Assembly: GCF_003046795.1 (NCBI RefSeq)
Contig: NZ_PZKN01000038.1
Location: 1 to 32,027, forward strand
Reading direction: 5' to 3'
Origin: Desulfonatronum sp. SC1
GTDB taxonomy: Bacteria > Desulfobacterota > Desulfovibrionia > Desulfovibrionales > Desulfonatronaceae
Length of the DNA stretch: 32,027 nt
Positions 8,018 to 16,145 of the stretch are shown in pieces (position 1 is the first letter of the stretch; every line of letters starts with the position of its first letter). The notes below the pieces were generated by a model. The model was given only the letters and a program-made list of their open reading frames with translations. It was not told the DNA's origin and did no database searches. The position numbers were made by a program, and so were the translations under genes.

Positions 8018-8458
8018 ATGATGGAAGTGGTTCGTGTGACCGTGGCCCCGCGCCGGGAGATGGTCGTGGTGGTCAATGCCGGCTTGGAGGCGCTGTGTCG
8101 GGTGCGAAAGACTCCGCAAGAGGACTCCAAGCGGTTGCAACTAGCCGTGGAGGAAGTCTTTCTCTATGCCCTGAACACCATCAAGACCTCTAAACACAAC
8201 GCGGACATCTCCGCCCGCTTCCGGGTTCAAGACGATGGATTTCAGGTGGTGATCGAGTACCCGGGGATACGTGGTCCGCTGGACCACTATCTCCGGACCG
8301 ATCAGCTTCATCTGCTGCAGGTCAAAACCTTCGAGGCTTTGGGACTGTGCGTCGCGGGCAGGCTGCTGGACTCCCTGGAAGCCCGCTACTGGCACCAGGA
8401 AGGCATCAACAGTTATGTTCTGTCCTTGAACTCGTCGGGCAAGAAGTCCGAGGGGTAA
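8018..8458 (+). CDS. HATPase_c-like (anti-sigma / RsbW-type) protein, degenerate
   Basis: A 146-residue cytoplasmic protein with the outline of a GHKL ATPase of the serine-kinase anti-sigma factor type. It has an N-terminal strand-helix unit, the N-box-like helix LAVEEVFLYALN, and the closing block GLCVAGRLLDSLEARY. The usual glycine-rich ATP-lid motifs and the NAIRHA-like segment are poorly preserved, so ATP binding is doubtful. The ATG at 8018 is preceded by GAAGAGG six bases upstream. The gene lies 22 bases after the protease stop in the same direction. It could belong to a partner-switching regulatory pathway, but no STAS-domain antagonist or sigma factor is adjacent. Family call moderate, role unknown. 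Confidence 0.6.
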   Translation: MMEVVRVTVAPRREMVVVVNAGLEALCRVRKTPQEDSKRLQLAVEEVFLYALNTIKTSKHNADISARFRVQDDGFQVVIEYPGIRGPLDHYLRTDQLHLLQVKTFEALGLCVAGRLLDSLEARYWHQEGINSYVLSLNSSGKKSEG

Positions 8459-8497
8459 CAGTCCTTTCTGGCATGATGCCCAACTCCGGCATGATTC

Positions 8498-10111
8498 CTA
8501 ACCATCTGTGACACCGGCCAACCGCTTCTGAGTCGACTGAAGCGCGGCGATGCGGCCCAGGGTCCAGACCATGCGCTCGTAGAGGCCGGTCAGTTCCAGG
8601 AAGGCCGTGCGGTCCTGGATGTCCATGCACTGTTCGCCGCTCAGGTAGGCGTTGCGGATGGACTGGAAGACGTCGCCTTTGTCCTGGGTCAGGCGGACCA
8701 GTTGCCGGACGTCGGTTTCGTCATCCGAGGTTTCGGCCTCGCAGGCGGTGTGCAGAAGGAAGTCGAGTCCCTGGAGGAAGGTACCCTGGAAGGTTGAGCG
8801 CAGGTTGCCGGTCCACTCCCGGCAACTCAGGGAGAACTGGAACAGCAGGCTTTCGAAGGCTTCCAACTGTTTTTGCTTGTTTTGCAAGACCAGCAGCAGT
8901 TCCAGACCGTTATGGGACAAGGGACGACCGAGCAGGTCGCTGCTTTGGGCGTCGATCTCCCTGGATACGGCCAGAAAGGAAGCGTGCAGGGCCTCCAGAA
9001 CCTTGCCCCGGTCGTCCCGGATCTGTTCCAGGAGGATGGCCGAGTATTGGGGCAGGCGGCAGATCAGGCGGGCCTGCTCCCTGGCAAGCAGTCCGAGGTG
9101 CAGTTCCGGGGCGTCCGTGAGGTCGTCGCGCAGAAAGCGGGTCCGGGACCATTCCTCCTCCTTCGTGGCCGGCCAGAAACGCTCGATGCCCCGGGCGAAA
9201 GGCGTCAGGAGCAGGGACAGAACCACGGCTCCGCCCCAGTTGAAGAGCAGGTAGACCAGGGCCGCCTGCTGTTCCAGAGGCAGGCCCAGGCTGTTCACCA
9301 GGGCCTGGACCAGAGGGACGCCTGCCAGGAATTCCAGGTAGAACAGCGAGACGAAGACCAGTCCGGCGATGAAGTTGAAGAGAACCTGGGACATGATCAG
9401 TTGCTTGGGCGTTCCGCGGATGGTCGCGGCCAGCAGCCAGCTTATGGCCCCGGACCCCACGTTGGTGCCGTAGATGATCATCATGGTCTGTTCCATGGAG
9501 AACAGGCCGACCTGGGTCATGGCGATGGCCAGGATGGATACCGCGGTGGATGACTGGCAGAGCGCCGTGAGCAGGGCTCCGGCCAGGAAGGCCAACAGGA
9601 AGGAGGAATGGCCGGCCATGAGCACGCTCTCGAACCAGGGCATTTCCGCCAGAGGTTCGGCCCCGGCCCGGAGCATGATCAGCCCGTAAAAGAGCATGGC
9701 CCCGCCGAACAGGGCCTGGGACAGGGCTTCGAAGCCGCGTGGGCGCTTGAAGGCGAAGCTGACTCCGGCCAGGCCCAGGAGCAGCAACACCACGGTCTTG
9801 ATGTCCAGCACGGCCAGCAGGATCATGATCCCGATCCCGGCGTTGGCCCAAAAGATGACCAGCATCCCCCGCCGGACCGGGATCATCCCGGCCCCGGCCA
9901 GGCTGCCGACGATGAAGGACAAAGCGGACATGGACTGGGACAGGAACCCGGCCGTGAGCCCCACGAGTCCGGCCCGACCCGATGTTCCCACCCATTTCGC
10001 GAAATGCAGTCGAAACCGGCGTCCGGCCATTTGTTTCAAGGCCGTACTGAGCAGGTGCAGGCCGACGAAAAAGACGCCGATGCCTCCGATCAGGCTTCCA
10101 ATCCCTTCCAT
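8498..10111 (-). CDS. Na/Pi-cotransporter family protein with PhoU-like domain
   Basis: A 537-aa inner-membrane protein. The first half (about residues 1-320) is a multi-helix Na/Pi-cotransporter II domain. It contains the two inverted QS-rich motifs typical of the family: QSMSA near 59-63 and QSSTA at 186-190. The last about 200 residues are hydrophilic and helical, like the PhoU-type regulatory tail of bacterial NptA/YjbB proteins, which are associated with phosphate movement. GAGG lies about six bases before the ATG. The gene begins 25 bases after the end of the GOLPH3-like gene on the same strand, so the two are probably one operon. Confidence 0.88.
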   Translation of the reverse strand: MEGIGSLIGGIGVFFVGLHLLSTALKQMAGRRFRLHFAKWVGTSGRAGLVGLTAGFLSQSMSALSFIVGSLAGAGMIPVRRGMLVIFWANAGIGIMILLAVLDIKTVVLLLLGLAGVSFAFKRPRGFEALSQALFGGAMLFYGLIMLRAGAEPLAEMPWFESVLMAGHSSFLLAFLAGALLTALCQSSTAVSILAIAMTQVGLFSMEQTMMIIYGTNVGSGAISWLLAATIRGTPKQLIMSQVLFNFIAGLVFVSLFYLEFLAGVPLVQALVNSLGLPLEQQAALVYLLFNWGGAVVLSLLLTPFARGIERFWPATKEEEWSRTRFLRDDLTDAPELHLGLLAREQARLICRLPQYSAILLEQIRDDRGKVLEALHASFLAVSREIDAQSSDLLGRPLSHNGLELLLVLQNKQKQLEAFESLLFQFSLSCREWTGNLRSTFQGTFLQGLDFLLHTACEAETSDDETDVRQLVRLTQDKGDVFQSIRNAYLSGEQCMDIQDRTAFLELTGLYERMVWTLGRIAALQSTQKRLAGVTDG

Positions 10112-10136
10112 GACGGCCTCGTGATCAGATTGGTGT

Positions 10137-10799
10137 TTAGTAGAACCCGACTCCCCGGATATTATGCGCGGTCATGGCCATCATGATTTCCCGAATGGCC
10201 CGATCCACCTCCCGGCCGATCAGGTCAAGCTGGGCCAGTCTGGTCAGCCGGGGCATGATCTGGGGCAGTTCCTGGTCCGAAAACAGGATGTCGACCATGC
10301 CGCAGGAGTGGACCAGGCCCACGAGCACCGCGTCCCGGTATTCCGGGATGTCGTCGCCCAGGAGCAGATCCCGCAGCCGGGCCCGGACTTCCTTGACTTC
10401 GCGGTCGTCCAGGAGCGGGTAGCGGCGTTGCGGGAAGACCCAGAGGACTTTGCGATCTTCGATCTTGAGCACGCCTTTCTCCACCAGGCCCTGGACGATG
10501 CGGTCCCGCAGGTCGTCGATCTTCCAGGCGATTTCACTCAGCCAGAAGGCCGCGGGCTGGTCGGCCTCTCCCGTGTGGATGTGGTGGAGAACCTCGTCCA
10601 GCAGGGGATCTCCGGTGGGATCGGGGGCGACCACAAGCAGGGCGTCCAGGTCCGTGTCGATGCGGTTCATCACGGCCAGCTCCATCAACAGGGCTCCGGC
10701 CAGGGCGGTGCGTAGGGCCTGTTCCGGCACGGTGGAGAGAAAGGAACCTTTTTTGTCGTCCAGGTTTAAGAGCAGGATTTCTTCGGCAAATGTCAGCAT
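10137..10799 (-). CDS. GOLPH3/VPS74 (GPP34) family protein
   Basis: A 220-aa protein matching the Golgi phosphoprotein 3 fold family. It begins MLTFAEEILLLNLDDKKG and continues with an all-helical body including ALAGALLMELA, LLDEVL, the helix-turn segment VEKGVLKIED, and the tail region ILFSDQELPQ. In eukaryotes this family binds phosphoinositide membranes. Bacterial members are known from sequence and their role is largely unexplored. The ATG at 10799 is chosen because AAGGAG sits eight bases upstream; the longer frame from 10820 adds seven non-conserved residues. It is followed by the Na/Pi-cotransporter gene, suggesting a shared membrane- or phosphate-related job. Confidence 0.82.
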   Translation of the reverse strand: MLTFAEEILLLNLDDKKGSFLSTVPEQALRTALAGALLMELAVMNRIDTDLDALLVVAPDPTGDPLLDEVLHHIHTGEADQPAAFWLSEIAWKIDDLRDRIVQGLVEKGVLKIEDRKVLWVFPQRRYPLLDDREVKEVRARLRDLLLGDDIPEYRDAVLVGLVHSCGMVDILFSDQELPQIMPRLTRLAQLDLIGREVDRAIREIMMAMTAHNIRGVGFY

Positions 10800-10830
10800 G
10801 GGGTAAGTCTCCTTGCGCAAAAGTGGAATA

Positions 10831-10854
10831 CCCGTCTCACGATCGTGAGGCGGG
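10831..10854. promoter_or_regulatory. palindrome upstream of GOLPH3-like gene
   Basis: CTCACGATCGTGAG is a perfect 14-base palindrome. It extends outward by CCCG/CGGG pairing with one G-T wobble to a 10-bp stem. It lies about 32 bases before the start of the leftward GOLPH3-like gene. No U-tract follows on either side, so an operator is more likely than a terminator. The rest of 10800-11043 shows no further gene. It should also carry the promoter of the rightward symporter gene, which I could not place. Confidence 0.4.
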
Positions 10855-11043
10855 GCGGCACCATCTACTTGATCCGCATCCGTACAGCCACAACGGCTTT
10901 GAGTGCAAGCCCTTTTTCACGAATCAGTCAAAAAAATGGGAAAGACCGGCTCTCAACCTCGCGTGGGAGGTTTGCGCTAGAGCGTCTCCATGGGTAAGAA
11001 GCGCGATCGGTATCCACGCATTCCATAAAAAGGGCAACACAAC

Positions 11044-12414
11044 ATGACCAACGCCATCATTTTTACGTATTTGTTCGCAGTTCTGCTCATCGGCATCCTG
11101 GCCGGGCGGGGGATTTCGAACCTTTCCCAGTATGCCGTGGCCGGGAAGTCCTTTGGCTCGATGGTGATTTTCGCCACACTGTCCGCCTCATTCATCGGCG
11201 GCGGGTTTTCCATGGGCAACGCGGAAAAGGTGTTTTTGTTCGGCGTCGTGAACATCGTGGCCCTGTGGGGCTTCAGCCTGAAGGAAATCCTGGTGGCCGC
11301 CTTCATCGCCCCGCGCATGGGCCGCTATCCGGACGCCATTTCCGTGGGTGACATCATGGAGGTCCATTACGGCAAGGCGGCCAAGGTCTTTTCCGGGCTG
11401 TTCGGCTTCATTCTCTGCGCCGGAATCCTGGGGGCCCAAATCGGGGCCATCGGCTACGTGACCAATCTTTTTCTGGGCATGGAGCGGATCTGGGGCATTT
11501 TGCTGGGCTGCGGCATCGTGATCACCTACGCCACCGTGGGCGGGATGCGGGCCGTGGTCTGGACGGACATCGTCCAGTTCGTGATCCTGGCCGTGGGGAT
11601 GCCCCTGACCCTGTATTTCGGCGTGCAGTATGCCGGCGGGTGGGGCCATGTCCTGGACACCGTGCCCGCGGACCACCTGACCCTGCCCACCGACCCCCTG
11701 GCGCTGGTGGCCCTGGCATCGCTCTTCCTGACTTTCGTGTTCGGCGAAACCCTGGTTCCGCCGTATCTGCAACGGCTGCTCATTGGTCGAAGCACCCGTG
11801 ACGTGGCCAGGGGCACCTTGTACAGCGGGTTGTTTTCCATTCCGTTCTTCGCGGTCACCGGGCTGATCGGCCTCGTGGCCCTGGTCCTCGATCCCACGAT
11901 CAACCCGAATCTGGCCTTGCCCTTCGTCATTCAGCAGGCCCTTTCCCCGCTGTTGCAGGGAATCGTCATCGCCGCGGTGATAGCCATCATCATGTCCTCG
12001 GCGGACTCCTTCCTCAACGCCGCGGCCATCTGCTGCATCAACGACGTCATCAAACCCCTGCGCAAGATCCCCATCCCCGAGAATCGGGAAGTCGCCCTGG
12101 CCCGTGCCCTCACCCTGATCGTGGGGATTCTGGCCGTGATTTTCGCCGTGTCCATTGAAAGCGTTCTGGACATCCTGATCTACTCCTACAACTTCTGGGC
12201 CCCGATCATTCTCGTGCCCCTGGTCATGGCCGTGACCGGGCGAAAGGTCAGCCAAACCCGCTTTCTGAGCGGTGCCGCGGCCGGTATCCTGGCCCTGCTG
12301 ATCTGGAACTACGTCCTGGGCGCTCCCTGGGGCATCCATGGCCTGGTGGTGGGCGTGCTGGCCAACCTGACGGTTTTTGTCCTGGTGGATCGGAACGGCC
12401 GGGAAGGGGTATGA
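11044..12414 (+). CDS. sodium:solute symporter (SSS family)
   Basis: A 456-aa inner-membrane protein with about 12-13 hydrophobic helices. It belongs to the SSS family: a typical early segment YAVAGKSFGS, then FSASFIGGG-like small-residue motifs (here LSASFIGGGF), ATVGGMRAVVWTD, and IMSSADSFLNAAA. SSS carriers use a Na+ gradient to import organic solutes, and the SSADS-like motif is near the Na2 site of the family. The substrate cannot be read from sequence. AAGGG lies about nine bases before the ATG. It is divergent from the GOLPH3/Na-Pi pair and followed after 35 bases by the YkgJ-like gene. Confidence 0.88.
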   Translation: MTNAIIFTYLFAVLLIGILAGRGISNLSQYAVAGKSFGSMVIFATLSASFIGGGFSMGNAEKVFLFGVVNIVALWGFSLKEILVAAFIAPRMGRYPDAISVGDIMEVHYGKAAKVFSGLFGFILCAGILGAQIGAIGYVTNLFLGMERIWGILLGCGIVITYATVGGMRAVVWTDIVQFVILAVGMPLTLYFGVQYAGGWGHVLDTVPADHLTLPTDPLALVALASLFLTFVFGETLVPPYLQRLLIGRSTRDVARGTLYSGLFSIPFFAVTGLIGLVALVLDPTINPNLALPFVIQQALSPLLQGIVIAAVIAIIMSSADSFLNAAAICCINDVIKPLRKIPIPENREVALARALTLIVGILAVIFAVSIESVLDILIYSYNFWAPIILVPLVMAVTGRKVSQTRFLSGAAAGILALLIWNYVLGAPWGIHGLVVGVLANLTVFVLVDRNGREGV

Positions 12415-12449
12415 GGCAGCAATTGAAACCAAAAACTGGAGAGTGAGTA

Positions 12450-13094
12450 ATGGACGTGCAACCTGTTTATCCCGAAAAACGGCTCAGCTTTCCCGAAGCC
12501 GAAGCCAAACTGACCTGGCTGGCCCTGCTTTTGGACGCCCATTCCATTGTGGATCAGGGAGTGGAACAGGAGCTTGTCGGGCAGGCCAAGGCCGAAGGAC
12601 GTAAATTGGCCTGCCGCAAGGGCTGCGCCAACTGTTGCCGGATTCATGCCGCGGTCCCGGTCTATCCATTGGAAATGGCCGGCATGGCCTGGTACTGTAC
12701 TGAGGAAACGACGGGCGAGACCCGGGAGGCCCTGGTCAGTCAGTTGGAGGCTTTTCAGGAAGGAAACCCCTGCCCGTTTCTGGTCGACGATGCCTGCGCC
12801 ATTCACGCTCTGCGTCCCATGGCCTGCCGACAGTTCAACGTGTTCGATACGCCCTGCGCCGAGGACGAGGACCCGTTCTACAACCGCCGCCAGGACGTGC
12901 TCACCCCTTCGGATGCCTTCAAGAATAGGGCCTTCTGGGTGACGCTGCCGTTTTACGGCATTGTGGATGAAAGAGACAAGGAAATCGCGATCAAGGAAAA
13001 CCACATCCATCGCCAGGTCCGGGTGCTTCAACAGTGCAACTGGAAGGAGCTGGCCAAGAAGATGCGCCAGTTCGATGAGCAGCGGCGGGGCTAA
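12450..13094 (+). CDS. YkgJ-family cysteine-cluster protein
   Basis: A 214-aa cytoplasmic protein with the YkgJ (putative zinc- or iron-chelating) cysteine pattern. CRKGCANCC gives C55, C59, C62, C63. The second half has CPF (C108), CAIHALRPMACR (C116, C126) and C136. The family is annotated as a metal- or Fe-S-cluster-binding domain; its biochemical role is not firmly established. GGAG about ten bases upstream supports the ATG. It lies 35 bases after the symporter gene in the same direction and is likely co-transcribed. Confidence 0.82.
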   Translation: MDVQPVYPEKRLSFPEAEAKLTWLALLLDAHSIVDQGVEQELVGQAKAEGRKLACRKGCANCCRIHAAVPVYPLEMAGMAWYCTEETTGETREALVSQLEAFQEGNPCPFLVDDACAIHALRPMACRQFNVFDTPCAEDEDPFYNRRQDVLTPSDAFKNRAFWVTLPFYGIVDERDKEIAIKENHIHRQVRVLQQCNWKELAKKMRQFDEQRRG

Positions 13095-13171
13095 AGAGTG
13101 GAGTTGGCCTTGCATTGGTTGAGAATCAACGCTTCACGGGTTGAAATGAGGAGATGACGACGGGAGAAGGC

Positions 13172-14284
13172 ATGCAGGAACTTCACGAACTGGTGAACGA
13201 TTTTTTGGAAATCGACTGGTGGGGACTGGGGACGTCCCTGACGGTGGTTGCAGTGGCCCTGACGGTCGGTTTGATGCTGCACGCGGTGCTGTTTCACGTC
13301 TTGCGCAAGGCTGCTCCCGACCAGTCGGACCAGTCAGGCCAGTCGGGCCAGCCGGACAGGGTACTGGCCCTGATTCCCCGGCACATGGCCGCGCCCTCCC
13401 GGCTGCTTTTCCCGCTGTTGATCCTGACGGTGGTCGCGCCAACCCTGGTCATGCCCGAGGAACTGCTGGAGACCTTTCGGCATTTCCTGAGCATGGCCTT
13501 CATCATGGCCGTGGCCTGGTCCCTGATCCGTTTCACGGCCTTGCTTCAGGATTTGGTGCTGCGCCGGTTTCAGATCAACATCCGGGACAATCTGAGAGCC
13601 CGCAAGATGCACACGCAGCTGGGGATTTTGCGGCGGATTTTGATTTTCGTCATTTCCGTGATCGCCGTCTCCTCCATGCTGATGACCCTGGAAAACGTCC
13701 GCCAGATCGGGGTCAGCCTGCTGGCCTCGGCCGGGGTGATCGGCATCATCGCCGGTTTCGCGGCCCAGCGTAGCATCGCCACCCTGTTCGCCGGAATCCA
13801 GGTGGCTCTGACCCAACCCATCAGGCTGGACGACGTGGTCATCGTGGAAGGGGAGTGGGGGCGAATCGAGGAGATAACCCTGACCTACGTGGTGATTCGG
13901 ATCTGGGATCAGCGCCGGTTGATCGTGCCCATCACCTATTTCATGGAGCGGCCTTTCCAGAACTGGACCAGGGTTTCGTCGGACATCCTGGGCACGGTGT
14001 TCCTGTACGTGGATTACACCGTGCCGGTGCAGGAGGTGCGCCGGGAGCTGAACCGGATTCTGGAGGACAGTCCGAGCTGGGACGGGCGGGTGGCCGGACT
14101 GCAGGTTACCGACGCCAAGGAGCGCACCGTGGAACTGCGCGCTCTGATGAGCGCCGAGGATGCCGGGACAGCCTGGGATCTGCGCTGCCATGTTCGGGAG
14201 AAACTGCTGGACTTCATCCAGCGCGAATATCCCCGGGCCTTGCCCAGGGTCCGGGCTGAAGTGGAAACGGGGGGCAAAGCATGA
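13172..14284 (+). CDS. MscS-family mechanosensitive channel
   Basis: An inner-membrane channel subunit of about 370 aa. It has an N-terminal set of hydrophobic helices, then the conserved pore-lining and beta-domain region GVIGIIAGFAAQRSIATLF followed by VALTQPIRLDDVVIVEGEWG and the C-terminal cytoplasmic alpha/beta domain. MscS channels open under membrane tension to release solutes on hypo-osmotic shock. The ATG at 13172 has GGGAGAAGG just upstream. The ATG at 13154 is in frame, but its GGAG is immediately adjacent to the start codon, so the later start is preferred. A run DQSDQSGQSGQ near residue 50 reflects a 9-base tandem repeat. The stop overlaps the next gene's start by four bases (ATGA). 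Confidence 0.9.
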   Translation: MQELHELVNDFLEIDWWGLGTSLTVVAVALTVGLMLHAVLFHVLRKAAPDQSDQSGQSGQPDRVLALIPRHMAAPSRLLFPLLILTVVAPTLVMPEELLETFRHFLSMAFIMAVAWSLIRFTALLQDLVLRRFQINIRDNLRARKMHTQLGILRRILIFVISVIAVSSMLMTLENVRQIGVSLLASAGVIGIIAGFAAQRSIATLFAGIQVALTQPIRLDDVVIVEGEWGRIEEITLTYVVIRIWDQRRLIVPITYFMERPFQNWTRVSSDILGTVFLYVDYTVPVQEVRRELNRILEDSPSWDGRVAGLQVTDAKERTVELRALMSAEDAGTAWDLRCHVREKLLDFIQREYPRALPRVRAEVETGGKA

Positions 14285-15375
14285 CTGTTTTGGACTTGTC
14301 GGGAGTCACTTGCTTCGTGGCCTCGCCCGGAGGCGACCTTCCCGTGACCGCGAATATGATGGATGTTGGCCTGGATGGATGCGATCAGGGCACCACCTAT
14401 GGGGAGTATTTCGCGGCCATCGCCGGGATGCTTGCCAGCGACGACCAACCCGTGCCTCTGATATTGGCAAGGAGCCTGGATCGCCCGACCCTGCCGGACG
14501 GAATCGTGATCCGTGCGGAAAAGCATGGAGCGCTTTACCATCCCGCGAGTCTGGAGCTGGTTTGGAGGCAAGGGGCGGAGAACAAGGCCGAGGACGACGT
14601 CAGGTCCAGGTTTGCCGCGTTGACCGCGATTTCCCCGCGAGGACGAGACGCCTTGCGCCGGGAAGCCCTGGTTATGGAAAGCCTGGAACGGACTCCTGGC
14701 GGGGCGTTTCTGCCCCGGCCCCTGGCCTTCCGGGATGACGAGACGGTGACCTTTCTGATTGTTACCTGGTTTTCGGGGTTTCACGAGTTTCATGTCGCCG
14801 AGGAAGGCGGTTTTTCGCTCTGGGATCACGACCAGGGCATCCGGCGGCTGGGCGCGGAGCAAGCCCGGGAGGTGTTTTTTCAGGCTGGCCGGATTCTAAC
14901 CCTGTGCCTCGACCCGGCCACCGGAGCCTGCGTCCACCCCTGGAGTCACGCCGCCGGCGACTTCATCGTCCGCTGGGACGATAACGGCGTGCAGGTCCGG
15001 CTGACCACGGCCAGGCAGCACGGCCCGTTGATCGAGACGGAAAACCCTCTTTCCGCCTTACTGGCCTTTGTGCTGGACTTGGCTCTGCGGATGCGCCTGG
15101 ACCGAGTGGAGGGCGTCGGGGAGTGGGGCTGGCTGGATCAGGAATTGATGCTGGCCGCGCTGCAAGGTTTTTACGCCGCCGTCGAGGAACTTGGAGAGGA
15201 CGCGGGGGCGCTGGGCGGCTTGGCCGAATTGCTGCCTTCCTTTTCCGCCGAAGAACTTCTGGAGGGACATGAATCGATTTTGAGCCTGTTCTCCCGCGCC
15301 GAACTGGAGGTCATTTTGCCCCGGCTGGAAGCGCATTGCCGCGAACTGGCGGCGGCGTTGATGATGGTTCGGTAG
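14281..15375 (+). CDS. unknown protein, possible kinase-fold, coupled to MscS-like gene
   Basis: A 364-aa soluble protein I do not recognise by name. Parts resemble a protein-kinase-like or aminoglycoside-phosphotransferase-like fold. These are a Glu-bearing helix (REALVMESLE), a hinge-like stretch with a preceding strand (TVTFLIVTWFSGF), and HPWSHAAGDFIV at residues 219-230 in the place of a catalytic loop. A following strand (VQVRLTTARQHG) could be the metal-loop equivalent. The canonical HxD is absent, so an active kinase is doubtful. The ATGA overlap with the MscS gene means translational coupling. It is the last gene before the repeat-rich region. The fold suggestion is tentative inference. 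Confidence 0.55.
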   Translation: MTVLDLSGVTCFVASPGGDLPVTANMMDVGLDGCDQGTTYGEYFAAIAGMLASDDQPVPLILARSLDRPTLPDGIVIRAEKHGALYHPASLELVWRQGAENKAEDDVRSRFAALTAISPRGRDALRREALVMESLERTPGGAFLPRPLAFRDDETVTFLIVTWFSGFHEFHVAEEGGFSLWDHDQGIRRLGAEQAREVFFQAGRILTLCLDPATGACVHPWSHAAGDFIVRWDDNGVQVRLTTARQHGPLIETENPLSALLAFVLDLALRMRLDRVEGVGEWGWLDQELMLAALQGFYAAVEELGEDAGALGGLAELLPSFSAEELLEGHESILSLFSRAELEVILPRLEAHCRELAAALMMVR

Positions 15376-15386
15376 GTGCGGGGTGG

Positions 15387-15686
15387 TTGTTCGTTCGTTG
15401 TCCGTCGTTCTTGGTTCTTTGTTGGGAATTGGAGGATGTGCGGAGGTTGAGGTGGAAAGTTGAATCCGCGCGGAATCGCGGACCAGTCCCCTAACCCACC
15501 CCTTTATCCCCTCCCAGGAGGGGAGCTTGCACCGAGCTCCCCTCCACCTCCCAGCTCGACCACAGTAACATTACCCCGTTCCCAACCGACGGCAATCAAT
15601 TCTCCTCCTGGGAGGGGCCGGGGGTGGGTGACGGGTGGACGGGTCCAGCGAACCACGAACAACGAACCAAGAACCAAGAACGAAAA
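15387..15686. repeat. nested inverted-repeat element 1
   Basis: The outer left arm is T-rich (15387-15424, with GTTCGTTCGTTG and TTCTTGGTTCTTTGTTG). The outer right arm is A-rich (15649-15686, with AACCACGAACAACGAACC and AAGAACCAAGAACGAA) and is complementary in type. Inside, a second inverted pair lies at 15493-15525 (AACCCACCCC then CCCCTCCCAGGAGGGG) and 15602-15631 (the reverse orientation ending GGGGTGGGTG). The element fills most of the gap after the kinase-fold gene. The same two arm types recur six or more times further right. Confidence 0.75.
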
Positions 15687-15696
15687 TTCACTGGTC

Positions 15697-15747
15697 TTGA
15701 AAATAATTTTCAAAACTCTTGACAGCCTTTTCATTCCGGGCTAGAGG
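15697..15747 (+). promoter_or_regulatory. candidate operator plus sigma-70 promoter
   Basis: TTGAAAATAATTTTCAA (15697-15713) is a perfect inverted repeat of 8-bp arms around one central base. Five bases later is a consensus -35, TTGACA (15719-15724). Seventeen bases after that, TAGAGG (15742-15747) is a weak -10. The geometry suggests a repressor-controlled promoter for the small ORFs downstream. The binding protein is unknown; the palindrome is loosely Fur/PerR-like in base content only. Confidence 0.45.
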
Positions 15748-15849
15748 TATTCTCGAATTCGGTCACGGATCGTTCTACGGGCTTCGGACGCGCAAGCGGT
15801 CGCGGAGCAAGTGGGGGCGGGACGACGGCACATACGTAGGGAGAATGAG

Positions 15850-16029
15850 ATGTTTCCCTGTTATGCCGTGGTTCCGCTTTTTTTTGTGTCAGTACATTTT
15901 CAGGCCATGGTTCCGTCCGGATCGGCAAGGGCGAGCGACTTGTCCTGTTGTGGTGGAGATCAACAGAAACAGGAAAATGATAATTGGAATCCTTACGTTG
16001 TATGTATAAAGTGCAATCCGTTCGAATGA
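15850..16029 (+). CDS. possible small secreted cysteine-rich protein (59 aa)
   Basis: A short ORF not recognised in any family. GGGAG lies about six bases before the ATG. The N-terminal half is hydrophobic and ends in an AxA-like site (SGSARA), although it lacks an N-terminal positive charge. The predicted mature part has four cysteines (CC then CxxC, with CCGG and CIKC). It sits about 100 bases downstream of the palindrome-associated promoter and ahead of another small ORF. It may be a real secreted peptide or a chance frame. Confidence 0.3.
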   Translation: MFPCYAVVPLFFVSVHFQAMVPSGSARASDLSCCGGDQQKQENDNWNPYVVCIKCNPFE

Positions 16030-16145
16030 TCTATGCTGGTGTATCGTCCGACCCGATCGGCCGACCCGACTGTTCTCATCACGCGCCCAGGCCGAACCCG
16101 GTTCAGAGTTCGGACAATGGGCGGGAAACGAAACAGGAGACGGGC

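Noticed and set aside
8459-8497. Terminator between convergent genes
   Set aside because: Two GGCATGAT copies are present but they do not make a stable stem followed by a T-run.
11188-12432. Minus-strand open frame of 414 codons opposite the symporter gene
   Set aside because: His/Gln/Gly/Asp-rich low-information sequence typical of the antisense of a GC-rich membrane protein gene.
15697-15713. Fur or PerR box
   Set aside because: Base content is loosely similar, but the sequence does not match a consensus well enough to name the regulator.
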